DNA of 64,000 nt, taken from positions 2,046,001 to 2,110,000 of the forward strand of contig CADCXC010000005.1 in the NCBI GenBank assembly GCA_902806595.1, written 5' to 3'. Origin of the DNA: Pyrenopolyporus hunteri. Its lineage: Eukaryota > Ascomycota > Sordariomycetes > Xylariales > Hypoxylaceae. Position numbers and translations under genes: made by a program. A model generated the notes under the pieces. It had not been told where the DNA came from, ran no database searches, and saw only the letters and a program-made list of their open reading frames with translations. Below, piece by piece: positions 12,185 to 23,276 of this stretch (positions are counted from its first letter, which is position 1; each line of letters starts with the position of its first letter).

Positions 12185-12761
12185 ATGGTGTGATTGTTGA
12201 AGGTTAGTGTGCAGTTTAGGTATATAACGATAGAAATCTTAGAGCGGAGTAGTGGGGCCCTAGCAAATAGGAGAGAGCATTGCGGCCGATATATGACCGG
12301 GATCAGGGGGCCGCTTGTGGTCTGTGCACGCTGGGTACCTCATCTCTCTCCTCAGATTCAGGTAACACATTCTGAGCTGGATCTACAAACTCCGACAACT
12401 TCAGTCCATACGCGTCGACCCATCTTAATCTTATTTTAGCTATATATTACGTTGGACATTATATGTTCTGTGGTTGGCCTATGGACTGTTTACTTCGTTA
12501 TATTAACAATATGTTGGCGGTTTACCGCTTTTGGAGATCCGGCTTCGACTTAACTACCATACCGTTGACTTCGAACTCGAACACATACATAGGTAGCCAA
12601 CTGATTCAGCCATGTCCTCATCCTCTTTTGTACTCATGTCTGCTTAAGTATCCCATGTATACGAAAGAGTAGTCTAGTTGGGTCACACGAACCAACCCAA
12701 TGTAGTCATTGATGTCTTAGTATTTATATTTATTTTTTATTTTCTTATTCTATCTATGGCC
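12185..12761. other. Intergenic, no gene seen
   Basis: 577 bases between the tRNA 5' end and the stop of the rhodopsin-domain gene. AT-rich with no open frame that I recognise; part of it is presumably the 3' untranslated region of the neighbouring minus-strand gene and the tRNA promoter flank. Confidence 0.5.
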
Positions 12762-13956
12762 CTACCAAACATCCGGGCCGTTGCCATTCGTCCCCCCGGC
12801 CTGTTCCGGGACCTTGGGATTAGGATGACGGTTAACGCAGTCGTCCATCCTATAGTACCCCGGATTATCACTCCGCGTCCCCCGGTGCGTTATTGCAGTC
12901 GCTGATTCCCTCCAAGAATACCCGGGGCGCTGCCGCCGCGACGACCTCTCCGCGCGCGTTCCCCCCATGACCACCCTTACCAGCGGGCGCAGAGTTGCTA
13001 CCGATGAGGCGATGAGGCCGAGTCCGTTTTCCACCGTCGACCAGATCGATAGGTCAGTGAAATCGTGTATGAAGTCTCCGGATTGAGCCAGCTCCCGAAT
13101 ATACGGGATACGGACGATCGTAGCCGTTGACGCGCTGGAACTCATTATTAGCGGTTTTGCTCTTGCGATCCAGGGAAGAAAAAGGGTGTGCGACGTACAC
13201 CGAACCGAGTCCCAGGATAAAAGAGACCAAGGCTTTAGATCTGCTGGATAAGTCTAGATTCGACACGAGCGCGATGGGTAACAATCCGAGCACCCAATCC
13301 GTGATCGCGTTTAGGGCCGCAGCAACGTACGTACACACCATGATCATCTCCTTGTCCCAACACTTACCCTCCAAGCCGCCCGTATATCTATGCCAGAAAT
13401 AGGCGACGGGCCAGCATTGGAAGGCGGTCATGAAGACGAAAAAGACGTGGTAGACAATACACACGACTAGCACGGTGCAGATGACCGATTTCTGCCAGAC
13501 ATGTGAACAGATGCGCAGGAGAAAGGCTCCAACCGTACATTTAACCAGCAGCGACGTCACGACATATATTATCTCTCCAAGCCATCTCATCTATTATAGC
13601 TTATCAGCTTCGGAGGTCCAGACGGTTGGTAGTCGCAGCGAATTACCTTCAGAACCTTAGGAATGCTCTCGACAGGGACAGCGTGAAGATGCTTGCCCGC
13701 GCCATGCGATATGCTAAGTAACACAACCGCACAATAGGTCGCAAAGGATATCTATCCTGGTCAGTACGAGGGCGCTCCTCTTTCCACTCGGACAGCTTCA
13801 TTTTACCATAGTAGCAACAGCCAGCCAATCTTCCACCTGGAAGGCCTTTAGAATGCCGGCCCTAACATAGCAGCGAAGCGCCACCGTGACCACCGATACC
13901 ACGAGGAACGAAATTACAGTCGCGGCCAGCTCGGGGCCACGATTATCGGCCGTCAT
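12762..13956 (-). CDS. Rhodopsin-domain (SAT4/PTH11-like) integral membrane protein
   Basis: Fungal seven-helix membrane protein of the rhodopsin-domain (PF20684-type) family, which includes SAT4-like and PTH11-like receptors. Exons are complement(13807..13956), (13647..13751), (13199..13590) and (12762..13134), 339 residues. Exon 1 encodes helix 1 and the VEDWLAVATM segment typical of the start of helix 2. Exon 2 carries the SHGAGKHL loop, exon 3 the following helices including LLVKCTVGAFLLRI and the Cys-rich FQCWPVAYFW region, and exon 4 the last helix and the conserved IVRIPYIREL motif. All introns are 55-64 nt and in phase. The C-terminal tail is short and charged, without an extracellular CFEM domain, so a specific PTH11 role cannot be claimed. 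The ligand is unknown. Confidence 0.85.
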
Positions 13957-14423
13957 CGCTCGAGTCGGAATTACGTTGACGGTTCCTTAAAGTGCACGCC
14001 GCTCGGCGAGAATCAGGTAGGATCCGGAAGGAAACCGGCCCAGCGGGCAACTTCGAGATAAACGAATTCACATCGGCGGGCTAGATAACGAGGCCGCAAA
14101 AAGCAGACGACGAGAGATATACTCATCGCCGACCGCTCATCCCGCAATTCGCGGTGACGAGCTGTCACCCTGACAGCGTCACCCCAGCCGGACACAAGCA
14201 AAGCAAACAAGGATCCCTATGAGCAAACACCTAGCCGGGGTTCTCTATAAATTTTTTCAACGGTAGTTCGAGATCCCAGATCGGCGGGCCATCCTTGGAA
14301 AAGGAAATAGGCCCGCAAAGTCGAACGCTATCACATGCAAGAGCTTTTTTCAATACTGTATAATGGGTATGGTAAGTATAGCGGGGGGTAGAGCTGACTA
14401 GCCCAGCACCGCGCTGAAGCGTT

Positions 14424-14440
14424 CCTACCTACCTACCTAA
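14424..14440. repeat. (ACCT)n tract
   Basis: Four consecutive CCTA tetramers, one of the recurrent tetranucleotide tracts of the window. Confidence 0.8.
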
Positions 14441-15183
14441 CCCAAATTCATCTCCTACTATGCAAACACACAGGCTATTCGGTTCGCCGGGGGGGCACGA
14501 GCATCCTCCCGCAGACGGGAAGCTCGTCGCATCGCATCGCATCGCATCACATAGCATCAGAGACCACATGGCAAGCGGCCCCCAATCCCGGATCTCGTCT
14601 CTCGCATGAGATTGGAAGGAATACGCTCTGCCGTGAGCACGCGCATGCGGCCTGAAAAGGAAGGCCGTGGCCTGCTATCACATGGCGTAGCCGACAGTTG
14701 CGGACCCCACGGCTCGGTGAGGGCTCTGGATAAGGGGGCCCATCGAGTCGGAAGTCGGGAAGACCGCTGGCAGCGTGGAATACCCAGCCGGGATACGTGA
14801 TACGTCCAACCTAACGATAGGTATGTTAAATATCTATATGTAAGTAGGTATATCCACTCTACAATATCAATATCCGCGCATAGGTAATCGATAAGGGAGG
14901 TATATCGACGACGACTGGACGCACCGAGCAAAGGGCCGAAACTACCTACCTAACCCACCTTCCTGCGAGGCGCGTACCTAGAATGCGATATTCAGTATGC
15001 GTGTAACAGCCCCCCATATGCATACCCTACACTAGAGAACTTGGATACCGCTGTTCGATGCGAGTTCTAGGCTGCGGACCACAGCTCATGTATACCTCGA
15101 TCATGATACATAATAAAAACAATAATCTGCTCACCTATTATCCTACCACCTATCTACCCCTCCATTCGGCGGCTATTACTCAA

Positions 15184-15199
15184 GTAGGTACCTACCTAA
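15184..15199. repeat. TAGGTACCTA palindrome
   Basis: A GTAGGTACCTACCTAA unit with a self-complementary TAGGTACCTA core, followed by more ACCT tracts at 15332-15381. Confidence 0.75.
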
Positions 15200-15489
15200 G
15201 CTAGTCCGTTCCGTTATAACAGAAAATGGAACGGGCTGTTTGCGCCAAGATGTCTCTAGACCTACTAGGTAAAAAGATATTACGCCCCTCGATCGGGACG
15301 CGGAATCAGTGGTGTCACAGCATGACCTAGCTATCTACCTACCTACAGGTAGAAGTACCTTACATACCCACTTACCTACCTACATGTATGTGACGATAGG
15401 CGATAGACGATAAAGTAGACGCTTGCGGCCGGAGATACGAGAGGTGGTAGGTACCTATCCCCGCGGAGTATCTGGGTAAGTGGGATATC

Positions 15490-15491
<2 letters not shown>

Positions 15492-15531
<40 letters not shown>
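15492..15531. repeat. (GA)20 microsatellite
   Basis: Forty bases of uninterrupted GA dinucleotide. Such purine tracts are length-polymorphic in fungi. Confidence 0.98.
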
Positions 15532-15534
<3 letters not shown>

Positions 15535-16144
15535 GGATAACCGTTATTATAAAGTAAAAAGGCAGGAGGAGAATTACACCGCTATAAGGGGTGTAATGGA
15601 AGCTGATAGTTGACAATCATAGAAGCTATTTTTACCCATTCGACTTTGAGTGGTATCGCGGCCAGGTCTATATAGGTGGTGGTACTTAGTCGCCTACCTG
15701 TTATTTTAGCTGCCTATTTACTAGATAGGACGAGGAATAAATTAGGGAGCCTAAGTAGTACGATCCCTATTTCCATGTATAATGATTCACAAAAGCAATG
15801 AGAACCCGACGCGACATTTCTAGATTCTACATAGACTGCATAGTTGATTGGCACTTCACTTCACAGCTGGCACCCGCCGTCCCATCCCCACCTCCAGGTG
15901 CCAAGATCCCCAACGCGACGTCCGGCGGCTGGCTCGTTTAGGGATTGCGGCTCGGCTCGGGTCAGCCTCAACAACGTCGGTCAGTGTTACATTACATGGC
16001 GATGGAATTCAAATGATACCTTTCTTGTAATTAGGCAGCTCACCTTTAGCTTCTACACCATCGATCAATCAATCGATTAAAAATTCAACCATGTTGTGCG
16101 TAACAATTAACTAAAACCACAGTGGAAGCCAAAAGGTACCTGGT

Positions 16145-16276
16145 TGAACCCAAAGCTCCCTTGATAGTTGAGCCCAGACGCTAACCCGATATGGTAAAGA
16201 CTGATTACGATAAAGTCTGGGGCACACCATATTGGGTTAGCGTTTGGGCTCAACTACCAAGGGAGCTTTGGGCTCA
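16145..16276. repeat. Long inverted repeat, MITE-like hairpin
   Basis: The left arm at 16145-16195 matches the reverse complement of the right arm at 16226-16276 over 51 bases with only four mismatches, separated by a 30-base loop. All four mismatches are G/A (C/T) transitions. It has no coding capacity. Size and shape fit a foldback MITE or the fused terminal repeats of a deleted transposon; the transition-only differences fit repeat-induced point mutation. No flanking target duplication is obvious. Confidence 0.85.
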
Positions 16277-17062
16277 TGTGTATGCACGAAACAACATTAC
16301 CACCGTTCGTATCTAATGAGGTATTTCCGCTACTAGTTAAAAAGAATCTACGTACGAAATTCTCTACGTCGACGCTTATATGGAGTTACGTTGTTTTATT
16401 CATGCGAAATTCGTATTCCAGCTAGAGAGCCATGAACGCCGTGCAACAAACCATACGAGATCGGGTCTTAGGGGCGTGATAGAAAAGGAGAACATGATTT
16501 ACGCCAACCCTCCTTGCGTGCCGGTAAAGGGACGCCTGATTAGTTACCCTTAAACGCGAGCCGACCCCGAGATATTGACCTTATCGACGATCCGAACCCT
16601 TAACTTGTAGAGTTGAGAAATGGACGGGAAAGTCGTTCGCGGAAATTAGTCGTAGGGAAGCCAGGCGCCCTCTCAAGCAAGAAGAAACTGCAATGCCATC
16701 GTCATCATCCACCCGTCCCCCTTGCTTTCCTCATAATGCGCCGTGGGGATTGTTGCATCTGCTTATACAAGTATATCGGTCAGCGATTCATCGAGTAATT
16801 ACTAAGAATTATGTGCTATCGCACAGGCGGTAATTCGACTTACTGTCTCGAAAAAAGGAAAATAACGCTCTCGTGTACCATAATGTAAGGTAGGAGACTG
16901 ACTAGGTACGATTGATTGAAAGGAAAATTTAGGAAACAACGCATCTTCAGTGGAAGACCAAGCCGCCACGTGGAACAGAAAGTGGATTTGAGGGATATCT
17001 AGAGGTGTAAGCTGACTGGTAGACGCTGTTGATATCTTCAGGGCCTTACCGATAGACATCCT

Positions 17063-18558
17063 TTAGTCGGCCAAGCGGACGGCATAGAAAATGCCGCCAG
17101 GCATGACGTACCAACGGCAATCACCCATGTTGTCAATGCCGTAGCGGTTGCGGAGAGTCCACTCGCCATCAAGCTCCCGGCAGTAGTACATGCGAGACGG
17201 GTCGGGATCGGCAGGAGCAATGTCCTGGCCTTCGAGGGCCTTGGTGTTCAAGGCTGTGTGGTACTGCTCGATCTGGACCTCGGTCGCGGTCTTGCCGATT
17301 CCCATCACGTCCGGGGCGGAGCTGAGGCCCAACGCTCCAGGGACGGCAGCACCTCCGACGATCTGGACTGGGGGCTGGCTCACCATGGCGGGGATCGCGC
17401 CGGGCTGGGCAGTCACCGGAGCCGCAGCAGCAGTAACGGCGATGGCAGGCTGGCCCTGGATGATGACGGGCTGCTGAGTGCCTTGGATCACGATGGGCGC
17501 GGTTGCGATACCGGGCGCAGGCTGCGAAGAAGAAGAAAAGTTAGCTTTTATCGCAAGGTATAGACGGGGTTAAGATAAACAAGTCAATCAAGAGGGGGAA
17601 TCATGGTAGGGTAAGCTCTGGCGGGCCGATTCATCCGAAACGGGGCGGAAGTAGGGCATGTAGCAGCGCCTATTCGCTCGAACGGCTGCTTGCTACTAGG
17701 AGTTCGGATGAAACTTGCATTAACGAGGCAGTAGACGGGTTGGGACGAAGCCTGCTGGGCAACGTAGCATGGACTGGCTTGATATGCGGGAAAGGCACTT
17801 GATGCCCCTTCTGTGAGGATAGAAGATACCTGTTGGATCGGGACGTATTGGACCTGAGAACCGCTGGGGGCAGTGCCGACGACCTGATAGAGCTGGCCGT
17901 CCATGGTCACATATTGTCCGGGCTGCATGGCGGTAGCGTTGTTGTCAGAACGCGGGTGGTATGTGTGCGGGATGGGGCCGAAAGTGGTATCCGGCACCGG
18001 GGGCTGGAAGTGCTGGCCCTGGTTGGGCATGTAGCTGGTATAGGACATGGCCGGATTTGTCTGGTTGCTCACAGGGACGAACCGGGGGACGGCGACCTGG
18101 GCTGGTTGCTGGATGAAACCGGGCGGCAAGACCTGAGGAAGAGCAACTCCGGGAATTTGATGCAGCTGAGGCTGCTGACCAGAGGCAGGGTTAAAACCGT
18201 GCACGGAACCGGGATTTTGTTGGTAAACCAATCCGACGCCCGGGACGTTTCTGACGATGCGATCGAATCCTGGAGCAGGAGCTTGGTATGTCGACTGTCC
18301 TTGGTTATCACCGTTGTTGTCTGGCTTGCTGGGGGGAGTTACCACTGGAGCGGGAGGCTGTCGAACTGGGATTTCGGTGCTCTGGGTAGATGCGTTGTTG
18401 GGGGATTGAAATGTAGTGGTGGAAGAAGAATGAGAGTAGGAAGGAGGAGGAGGAGGAGACGAATAAGAAGAAGAAGAAGTAGTAACAGCAGGCTGCTTAT
18501 TCTTCTTAGAAGTATCCTTAGGGTCTTTGGAGTTGGGGGATTTAGTGTTGGTGCCCAT
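17063..18558 (-). CDS. Conserved Pro/Gln-rich hypothetical protein
   Basis: I do not recognise a named family. The proposed exons are complement(17830..18558) and complement(17063..17521), 395 residues, joined by a 308-nt intron (GTATCT donor, gctaac branch, ttcgcag acceptor) in phase 0. The N-terminal two thirds are low complexity, rich in Pro, Gln, Ser and Tyr, beginning MGTNTKSPNSKDPKDTSKK. The C-terminal 60 residues look like an ordered unit with YYCREL, GEWTLRNRYGIDNMGDCRWY and a GGIFYAVRL ending, and are the likely conserved part. No signal peptide or membrane helix is visible. Reading through the intron would give an alternative 324-residue protein ending at 17584, so intron retention is possible. 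The low-complexity region resembles disordered RNA-binding or transcription-linked proteins, but that is only an impression. Confidence 0.75.
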
Positions 18559-19003
18559 GGTGCGAGAAGTTCAAGTAGGTGGTGAGTAATACCGCGTTAA
18601 TCCAGGCCAGTATGGATTAGGGAGGAAAAATGGGGGCTGGGGATGAGCCTTCCGCACGGTAGACAGTCTGAATAGGTCTACTCCTTCCTCGCAAGCAAAA
18701 AAAAAAAAGAAGGATTAGGGTACACGCTCTTGACTTGATTGGTGGAATTCCTGGAAGCTCTGGGAGTTCTGCCCAGGTACCTAGGTAGATAAGGTAGGTA
18801 CCTGGTAGGTAGGTAGTCAAGGTCCAACGGGTTTGCTCTGTTTTTCTTTCTGGAAAGTGCGTAAGTGGGAAGGGGAAAGGGGAAGGTGGAAAGTATCAAT
18901 TGCTGGCTGCGGTGTAAAACAACTGATAAAAAAGTCAAGTCCACTGTGTTACCGCGTCCCGCAAAGGCTCCAGTCTGCGAAGTATTAAAAGATCCTCGAA
19001 CTG
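18559..19003. other. Upstream region of the Pro/Gln-rich gene
   Basis: About 445 bases with no gene. It contains a poly-A run near 18698 and a dense TAGGTA/ACCTGG tract at 18775-18817. It is probably the promoter and leader of the gene at 17063-18558. Confidence 0.5.
18775..18817. repeat. TAGGTA/GGTACC tract
   Basis: Repeated AGGTACCTAGGTAG and GGTAGGTACCTGG units over 43 bases, another member of the window-wide tetranucleotide family. Confidence 0.75.
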
Positions 19004-19329
19004 CTAGGATGCCCGGCTTCCCCAGGTTCCTGGTGCGTTTCGGTCCGTCGGCTCTGAATTATCTTCCTCCTTATTTGCTGGTGGTCCGTTCAAACTGCTT
19101 TGGCCATGGATAGGGTACCGTTGGAAGATGCCATGGCAACGTGTAAAACATGATAGGCAGGCAAACTATTGTTTACGCCGCGGCAAAAATGAAGAAATGT
19201 TTTCTCACTTACAGTGTCTCTTACTACTCCAACCCATTTGGTTCCATCCCACACGTACTGGAACAGCTGCTGGCCCGGGGGGTCTGGCTCGAGATAGATA
19301 TCCTTAATCGGCCAGCAAGGAAAGCACAT
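19004..19329 (-). CDS. Possible small two-exon protein, unknown
   Basis: Weak candidate. The ATG at 19329 opens 39 codons (MCFPCWPIKD..., FQYVWDGTKWVGV) ending at a good GTAAGT donor at 19212. A 47-nt intron ending caatag would join a second exon (19004-19165) of 54 codons that stays open to a TAG, giving 92 residues. The first exon looks protein-like (CFPCWP, YVWDGTKW); the second is Ser/Asn/Pro-rich and less convincing. A cgcag acceptor just upstream at about 19354 hints at a further 5' exon or leader intron. I recognise no family. Confidence 0.35.
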
Positions 19330-19916
19330 CGTGGCGATAGTTTCGTGGCGATGTTCTCTGCGAAACGGGTAAGGGGGCGTTGGAGTATTGCGTGAGAATA
19401 TTGAACGACGCCCGGCCTGGTCTTTTGTGTCGATAACCGGTGTATGAGTTTGTAGGTTTGCTGGTCTCCGGTTTCTGCCTAGAGAAATACCAGCTTATGT
19501 GCGGGTCGACGTAGCCCTGGAGACCGTCGTAAAGCAGTATTCCGAGGGGCAGACGACAAATATGGGTACCGGTCTAGGAAGGAGCAAGATCTTGTACCTC
19601 TAATTTTCATCTAGGGGTAGGTATTAAACGACCGTGATCTTAAAACTACTTCCAGGTGCGAGGGTCCCCATTAGAGCCCAAGGTCCCACTGAACCAAGCG
19701 TCCAAATCAAGGCGCCCGAGTTGAGTTCATTGTCCCTTGAAAGCTGACTAAAAGAGCATAGCAACAAATGATGACTACCTAAACGCAGCATAACTAGACC
19801 AGTAGCCTGTCCTAGCACCCCTTTGAGAATATGGCACTATGTGACAAGAAGCACGATACTGTGATATACAGTTGCTGCCTGAGAAGTGCTCTTAGGACGT
19901 GTACGTGTCTACCTAA
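19330..19916. other. Intergenic, no gene seen
   Basis: Nearly 590 bases upstream of the small candidate gene and downstream of the next minus-strand gene. No open frame or clear element apart from a TAGGTA motif near 19615. Confidence 0.5.
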
Positions 19917-21197
19917 CTACTGGTTATATGGTCTAGCCTGCGAGACGATGTCCACCACCATGTCGCCGAAGTCCCGGGTCGTTTCCTCTCCATCCAGGGT
20001 TAACCGGCGGTCCGGCCGAATCGACGAGTCTTTCCTCGCCTTGTTGCCTTGTTTTAGATGTTTGCTCGGTTGGGAATTATCTTGCTGCGGGTGTTTGCCT
20101 CTAGCTTCGCGATTTTGAGCTACGCGCTTAGCTTCGTCGATTTTGCAGGTCTACCATTTTGTATGTTAGAATTCTGTCCCATGGTACATAGGCAGCCAAA
20201 GCGACTCACGCGGATAAAAATAGCAGACACATTGTGTTCTTTAATTAGTGAAGACATTCTCTCATATTGCTCCTCGGTGTCGACGCAGAACCAATCTGTG
20301 TAGAGCTTGGTTGGCTCGCCGGCGTACCTGGTGGGGAAATCTGATAGTCTGTAGGACCAGCTTGCAAGCTGTTCCTTGCTAAGACTCGCCTCTATCTCGC
20401 GGGACCTATACCACTCTTCCCACTCCGCTGCTGTCATGAGGGGCATTACATCATCATCCGACGCGGCATATAAAGTCCGATCTAGTAACTCGCGATTGGA
20501 GATCCCGGCGTTGACATACGGCTCAGCTACCTCTTCAATAAGGGCGCGGAAACGTTCTAGACTATATTCGGGTGATATCGGGGCCCAGAAGCTCTCAAGA
20601 TGAAGCGTCTCCATCGCTGTAACACGAAGTATAGCCATTTTGACCTGAGGCTCTATGTTGGGCTCGTGCTTAGGGATAGGCTGGGGCTCCTCGGGCTCAG
20701 GCTCCGAGTCAGACTTTAACTCATATTCCACCACCTTAGCCCTGGCCACGACACGGATCTGAATGCAGCCCATTAGCATACGTGAGATACACAAGAGGAC
20801 TGGGGGTATAAACCTTCTCATAGAAGTCGAGCATAGACGCGGGAGGGGTGTGGAGGAGGGATCCAGGCCCAAATGCGAGCAGCCCCCGTTCGTTAATCTC
20901 ATGCTCCAACAGGTGGCTTATGGCTTTATAGGCCTGGCCTCCCTCTACCAGAACTCCTAGTTGTTGGCACTGTTCTAGTATCTGCGAGTCTGTGGGGGGT
21001 CTGTCTTCAGGTATGGGAAAATAGCAGCTCTCCTCCAGCTTCAAAGCCCGGCCCTTTTGACGTGGAACTTTTTGGTTGGATTGGCGGGCGTTTGCACTGG
21101 CGTTGTTAGACAGCCATATCTGGGCGCATTTGTCAATGAGTTCCTTTTTGACATTCCGCGCCGCTTCCTAATCGGCCGCTGAGGATGACAAAGGCAT
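19917..21197 (-). CDS. Hypothetical protein with in-frame TAG at codon 10
   Basis: Unrecognised fungal gene. Exons complement(20814..21197), (20210..20758) and (19917..20150) join in phase 0 through 55-nt and 59-nt introns with good branch sites (tgctaat, tctaac) and give 389 codons. The only problem is a TAG at 21168-21170, the tenth codon after a well-placed ATG at 21197 (caaccATG). Downstream the frame is open and protein-like (EAARNVKKELIDKCAQIW...), but its next ATG lies just before intron 1. The product is acidic in the middle (SDSEPEPEEPQP), contains EWEEWYRSREIE, and ends in a basic Gln/Lys-rich tail with GDMVVDIVSQ. No signal, membrane segment or known domain is visible. It may be a nonsense-mutated gene, a sequencing error, or a gene whose true 5' end I have missed. 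Confidence 0.6.
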
Positions 21198-21905
21198 GGT
21201 TGACGATTGAAATTCTGAACTGGTTTACTTGGCCGTTGGTGAGGGTGGGTGGCGAAAACCTGTGAGCTTCGGGAGAAATAAATGTGTAGATGGAGGGTTG
21301 AACGGCGCACAATGGATTATAGGTTAGATATGTAAGTGGTACGTAGGGGCTCGGGAATCAGGCAACCGTAGAAAACAAGGTGCCTGTTGCTATGTGTGCA
21401 CGCCACCTTCCGCGGTTACTTAATTTGAGGCCGCTATTATTGAAGTAGGTACCTTAGGTAGCAGGCGGGTAAGAAGGCAGGTATGAGGTAAGTACCACGC
21501 CGGGACGGAGGTCATTGAGAGGTACCTATTGGCTCTTGAACCATTTCTTTCCATGCCTCCTTTCTCTTCCGGGGTTCACGTCTTCTTTCTAGCAGCGTGC
21601 AAAATTATCATTCGTTCAAAAACTGAATGCTCAATTCCGTCCCGTAGCTGACTTGAACGCCTACCTACCCACCACCGCGGATGCTTTCTAATGCTCTTTG
21701 CCACCTATTTTATACACTTGCCCATCCGGAGGAGAGATCGTCCATCGTTTCACAACCCACTCGAAGACTTTTGCTACTCCGAGCGAATCCAAATATCGTA
21801 CGGCGCAAGGCCTCGTTCTCGGGTTTCGTATCATACATAACCATCCCTGGTTCAATGCCCGAGCTATGAATTAATGTGTCTAGTATTTTGCGAATTTCGT
21901 CAGAC
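21198..21905. other. Intergenic between TIM23 and the 20-kb gene
   Basis: Some 700 bases holding the putative promoter of the hypothetical gene at 19917-21197 and the 3' region of TIM23. It contains scattered TAGGTACCTTAGGTAG tracts near 21445-21460 and 21520 but no gene. Confidence 0.5.
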
Positions 21906-22664
21906 CTAGAGGTGTTGCTCGCGCCCCCTAGTCTCCGGAGAGAGTATGACCTGCCGAGTGACCTAGTAGGATGATTAGCCGTGATCGCCGCATAGACAAT
22001 CGAGGGGTCTTACCGCCCACGCTCCTGCTATCGAAGCTACGATACCCCCTGATATCAACATCGGCCGAAGCCCCCTTGTGCTCTTGAATACCATACCGCT
22101 CAGAGCACCGGCCACGATGGTGTTCGCGGCGTCGTGCTTCCCTCTGGCGTATCCAATTGCTGAGTTGAAGCAGTTATATGTGATAGCAACGACGCCCGCA
22201 GAATTACCCAAGAACGGGCCTCTCCGCGTTACGGCATTAAGGACCGAGTTTAGACGCAGCTTCGGTGGCTGCCCCACCGACCTTCTTAGACCTTCTTGGA
22301 GTCCCCACGCGCCTCCTAATGACAACGCCGTAAGGTATGTGATGCCGGTTCCGTAACATAAGTCGTCGCTAAAGCCTCGAGAGGGGATCGCAGACTGCGC
22401 GCCGGGAAGATCTGACAGAGCCGAGTCCTCTAGGCTCAGATATTCTAGGCCCTCCTTGTCTAGGCCTGCTAATGGATGCAGTAGGGAGGGATCTGCAAAG
22501 GCGGAACTCTTTAAGAAGGAATCTACGCCTTGCGCTTCTTGCGGGTCGAAGGGAGTCGGGCTAAATGTGTCGGTCGGCGTGTGTGTTGAAGCGGAGCTGT
22601 GGGTTGATGACGATTGTTGAGAGGACGAGGACTTCCGTCCTGTGAGCGCATCCCAAATTGACAT
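21906..22664 (-). CDS. TIM23: Mitochondrial import channel subunit TIM23
   Basis: Tim23 forms, with Tim17, the inner-membrane presequence translocase. Exons are complement(22014..22664) and complement(21906..21962), 235 residues; the 51-nt intron has a GTAAGA donor and a ctactag acceptor. Residues 1-90 are the Ser/Thr-rich intermembrane-space domain, beginning MSIWDALTGR. The Tim17/Tim22/Tim23 membrane domain follows from about 95 to 220, with GTGITYLTALSLGGAWGLQEG, NAVTRRGPFLGNSAGVVAITYN and a Gly-rich last helix GGIVASIAGAWAV. The second exon supplies the short C-terminal tail. The ATG at 22664 is chosen because the frame upstream of it reads as non-conserved hydrophobic sequence. The gene is divergent from TRM732. 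Confidence 0.95.
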
Positions 22665-23276
22665 GCTGCCAGGTTGCAATTTATAACGTCGTACTATTAG
22701 ACAAAAAAAATAAAAGGAACTATAGAGCCGTAGTACGGGGAACACGAGGAACAAGAGGAACGTGGCCGCCTTGTTAGTTCTCTCAGTATGCGAAATCGCG
22801 ATTCCGGAGGGGATGGAAATTCGGTTGAAGCTTTCGCAGATAAAAAAAAAAAAGTTTCGTTGCGTAGATGAGTGGATACCCGTATCGGTTGTGGTCCGTG
22901 CACACGATACCCGGAGTAGGTACGTACCGATGAGCCTAAATTTACTGATTTTCTAGACCTCGTTAACTGCATAACAAAACTTCAGATGAGTATCAAATTT
23001 ACTCAAGGTGCGTAGTCTTCACAATATTTCAAGCCCTGCTCTATCTAAGCATAATCCGGCTCTTGTACGGCTATAGAAAGGATTGGCCTCAAAATTAGGT
23101 AGGTATGAAATATGGAAACCGAGCTGCGGGGCCACTCATGTTTTCTCTCCTAGCTCCTACCGAATGATATCGAGGGGATGTCCGAAATTAGAAGAGAATA
23201 AGTGCTTCAGAACGGGGTATATGGGAAAAGGGGGAGAAGGAGGCACATATCGTCACCTCTATCCTAAAAGCACACG
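22665..23276. promoter_or_regulatory. Divergent promoter TIM23/TRM732
   Basis: About 610 bases separate the two divergent start codons. It includes poly-A runs near 22700 and 22842 and one GTAGGTACGTACC motif near 22916. I cannot assign transcription-factor sites with confidence. Confidence 0.5.

Larger units (their letters stand above)
13957..17062. other. 3.1-kb gene-free repeat-rich region
   Basis: No gene is recognisable. Contents: an ACCT tract at 14424-14440, GCATC pentamers near 14529-14548, TAGGTA/TACCTA tracts at 15184-15199 and 15332-15381, a (GA)20 tract at 15492-15531, and an inverted-repeat hairpin at 16145-16276. It separates the upstream side of the rhodopsin-domain gene from the 3' end of the next minus-strand gene. 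Confidence 0.55.

Noticed and set aside
17833..18585. 250-codon plus-strand ORF
   Set aside because: Antisense shadow of the Pro/Gln-rich gene; composition reflects its codons and it has no family resemblance.
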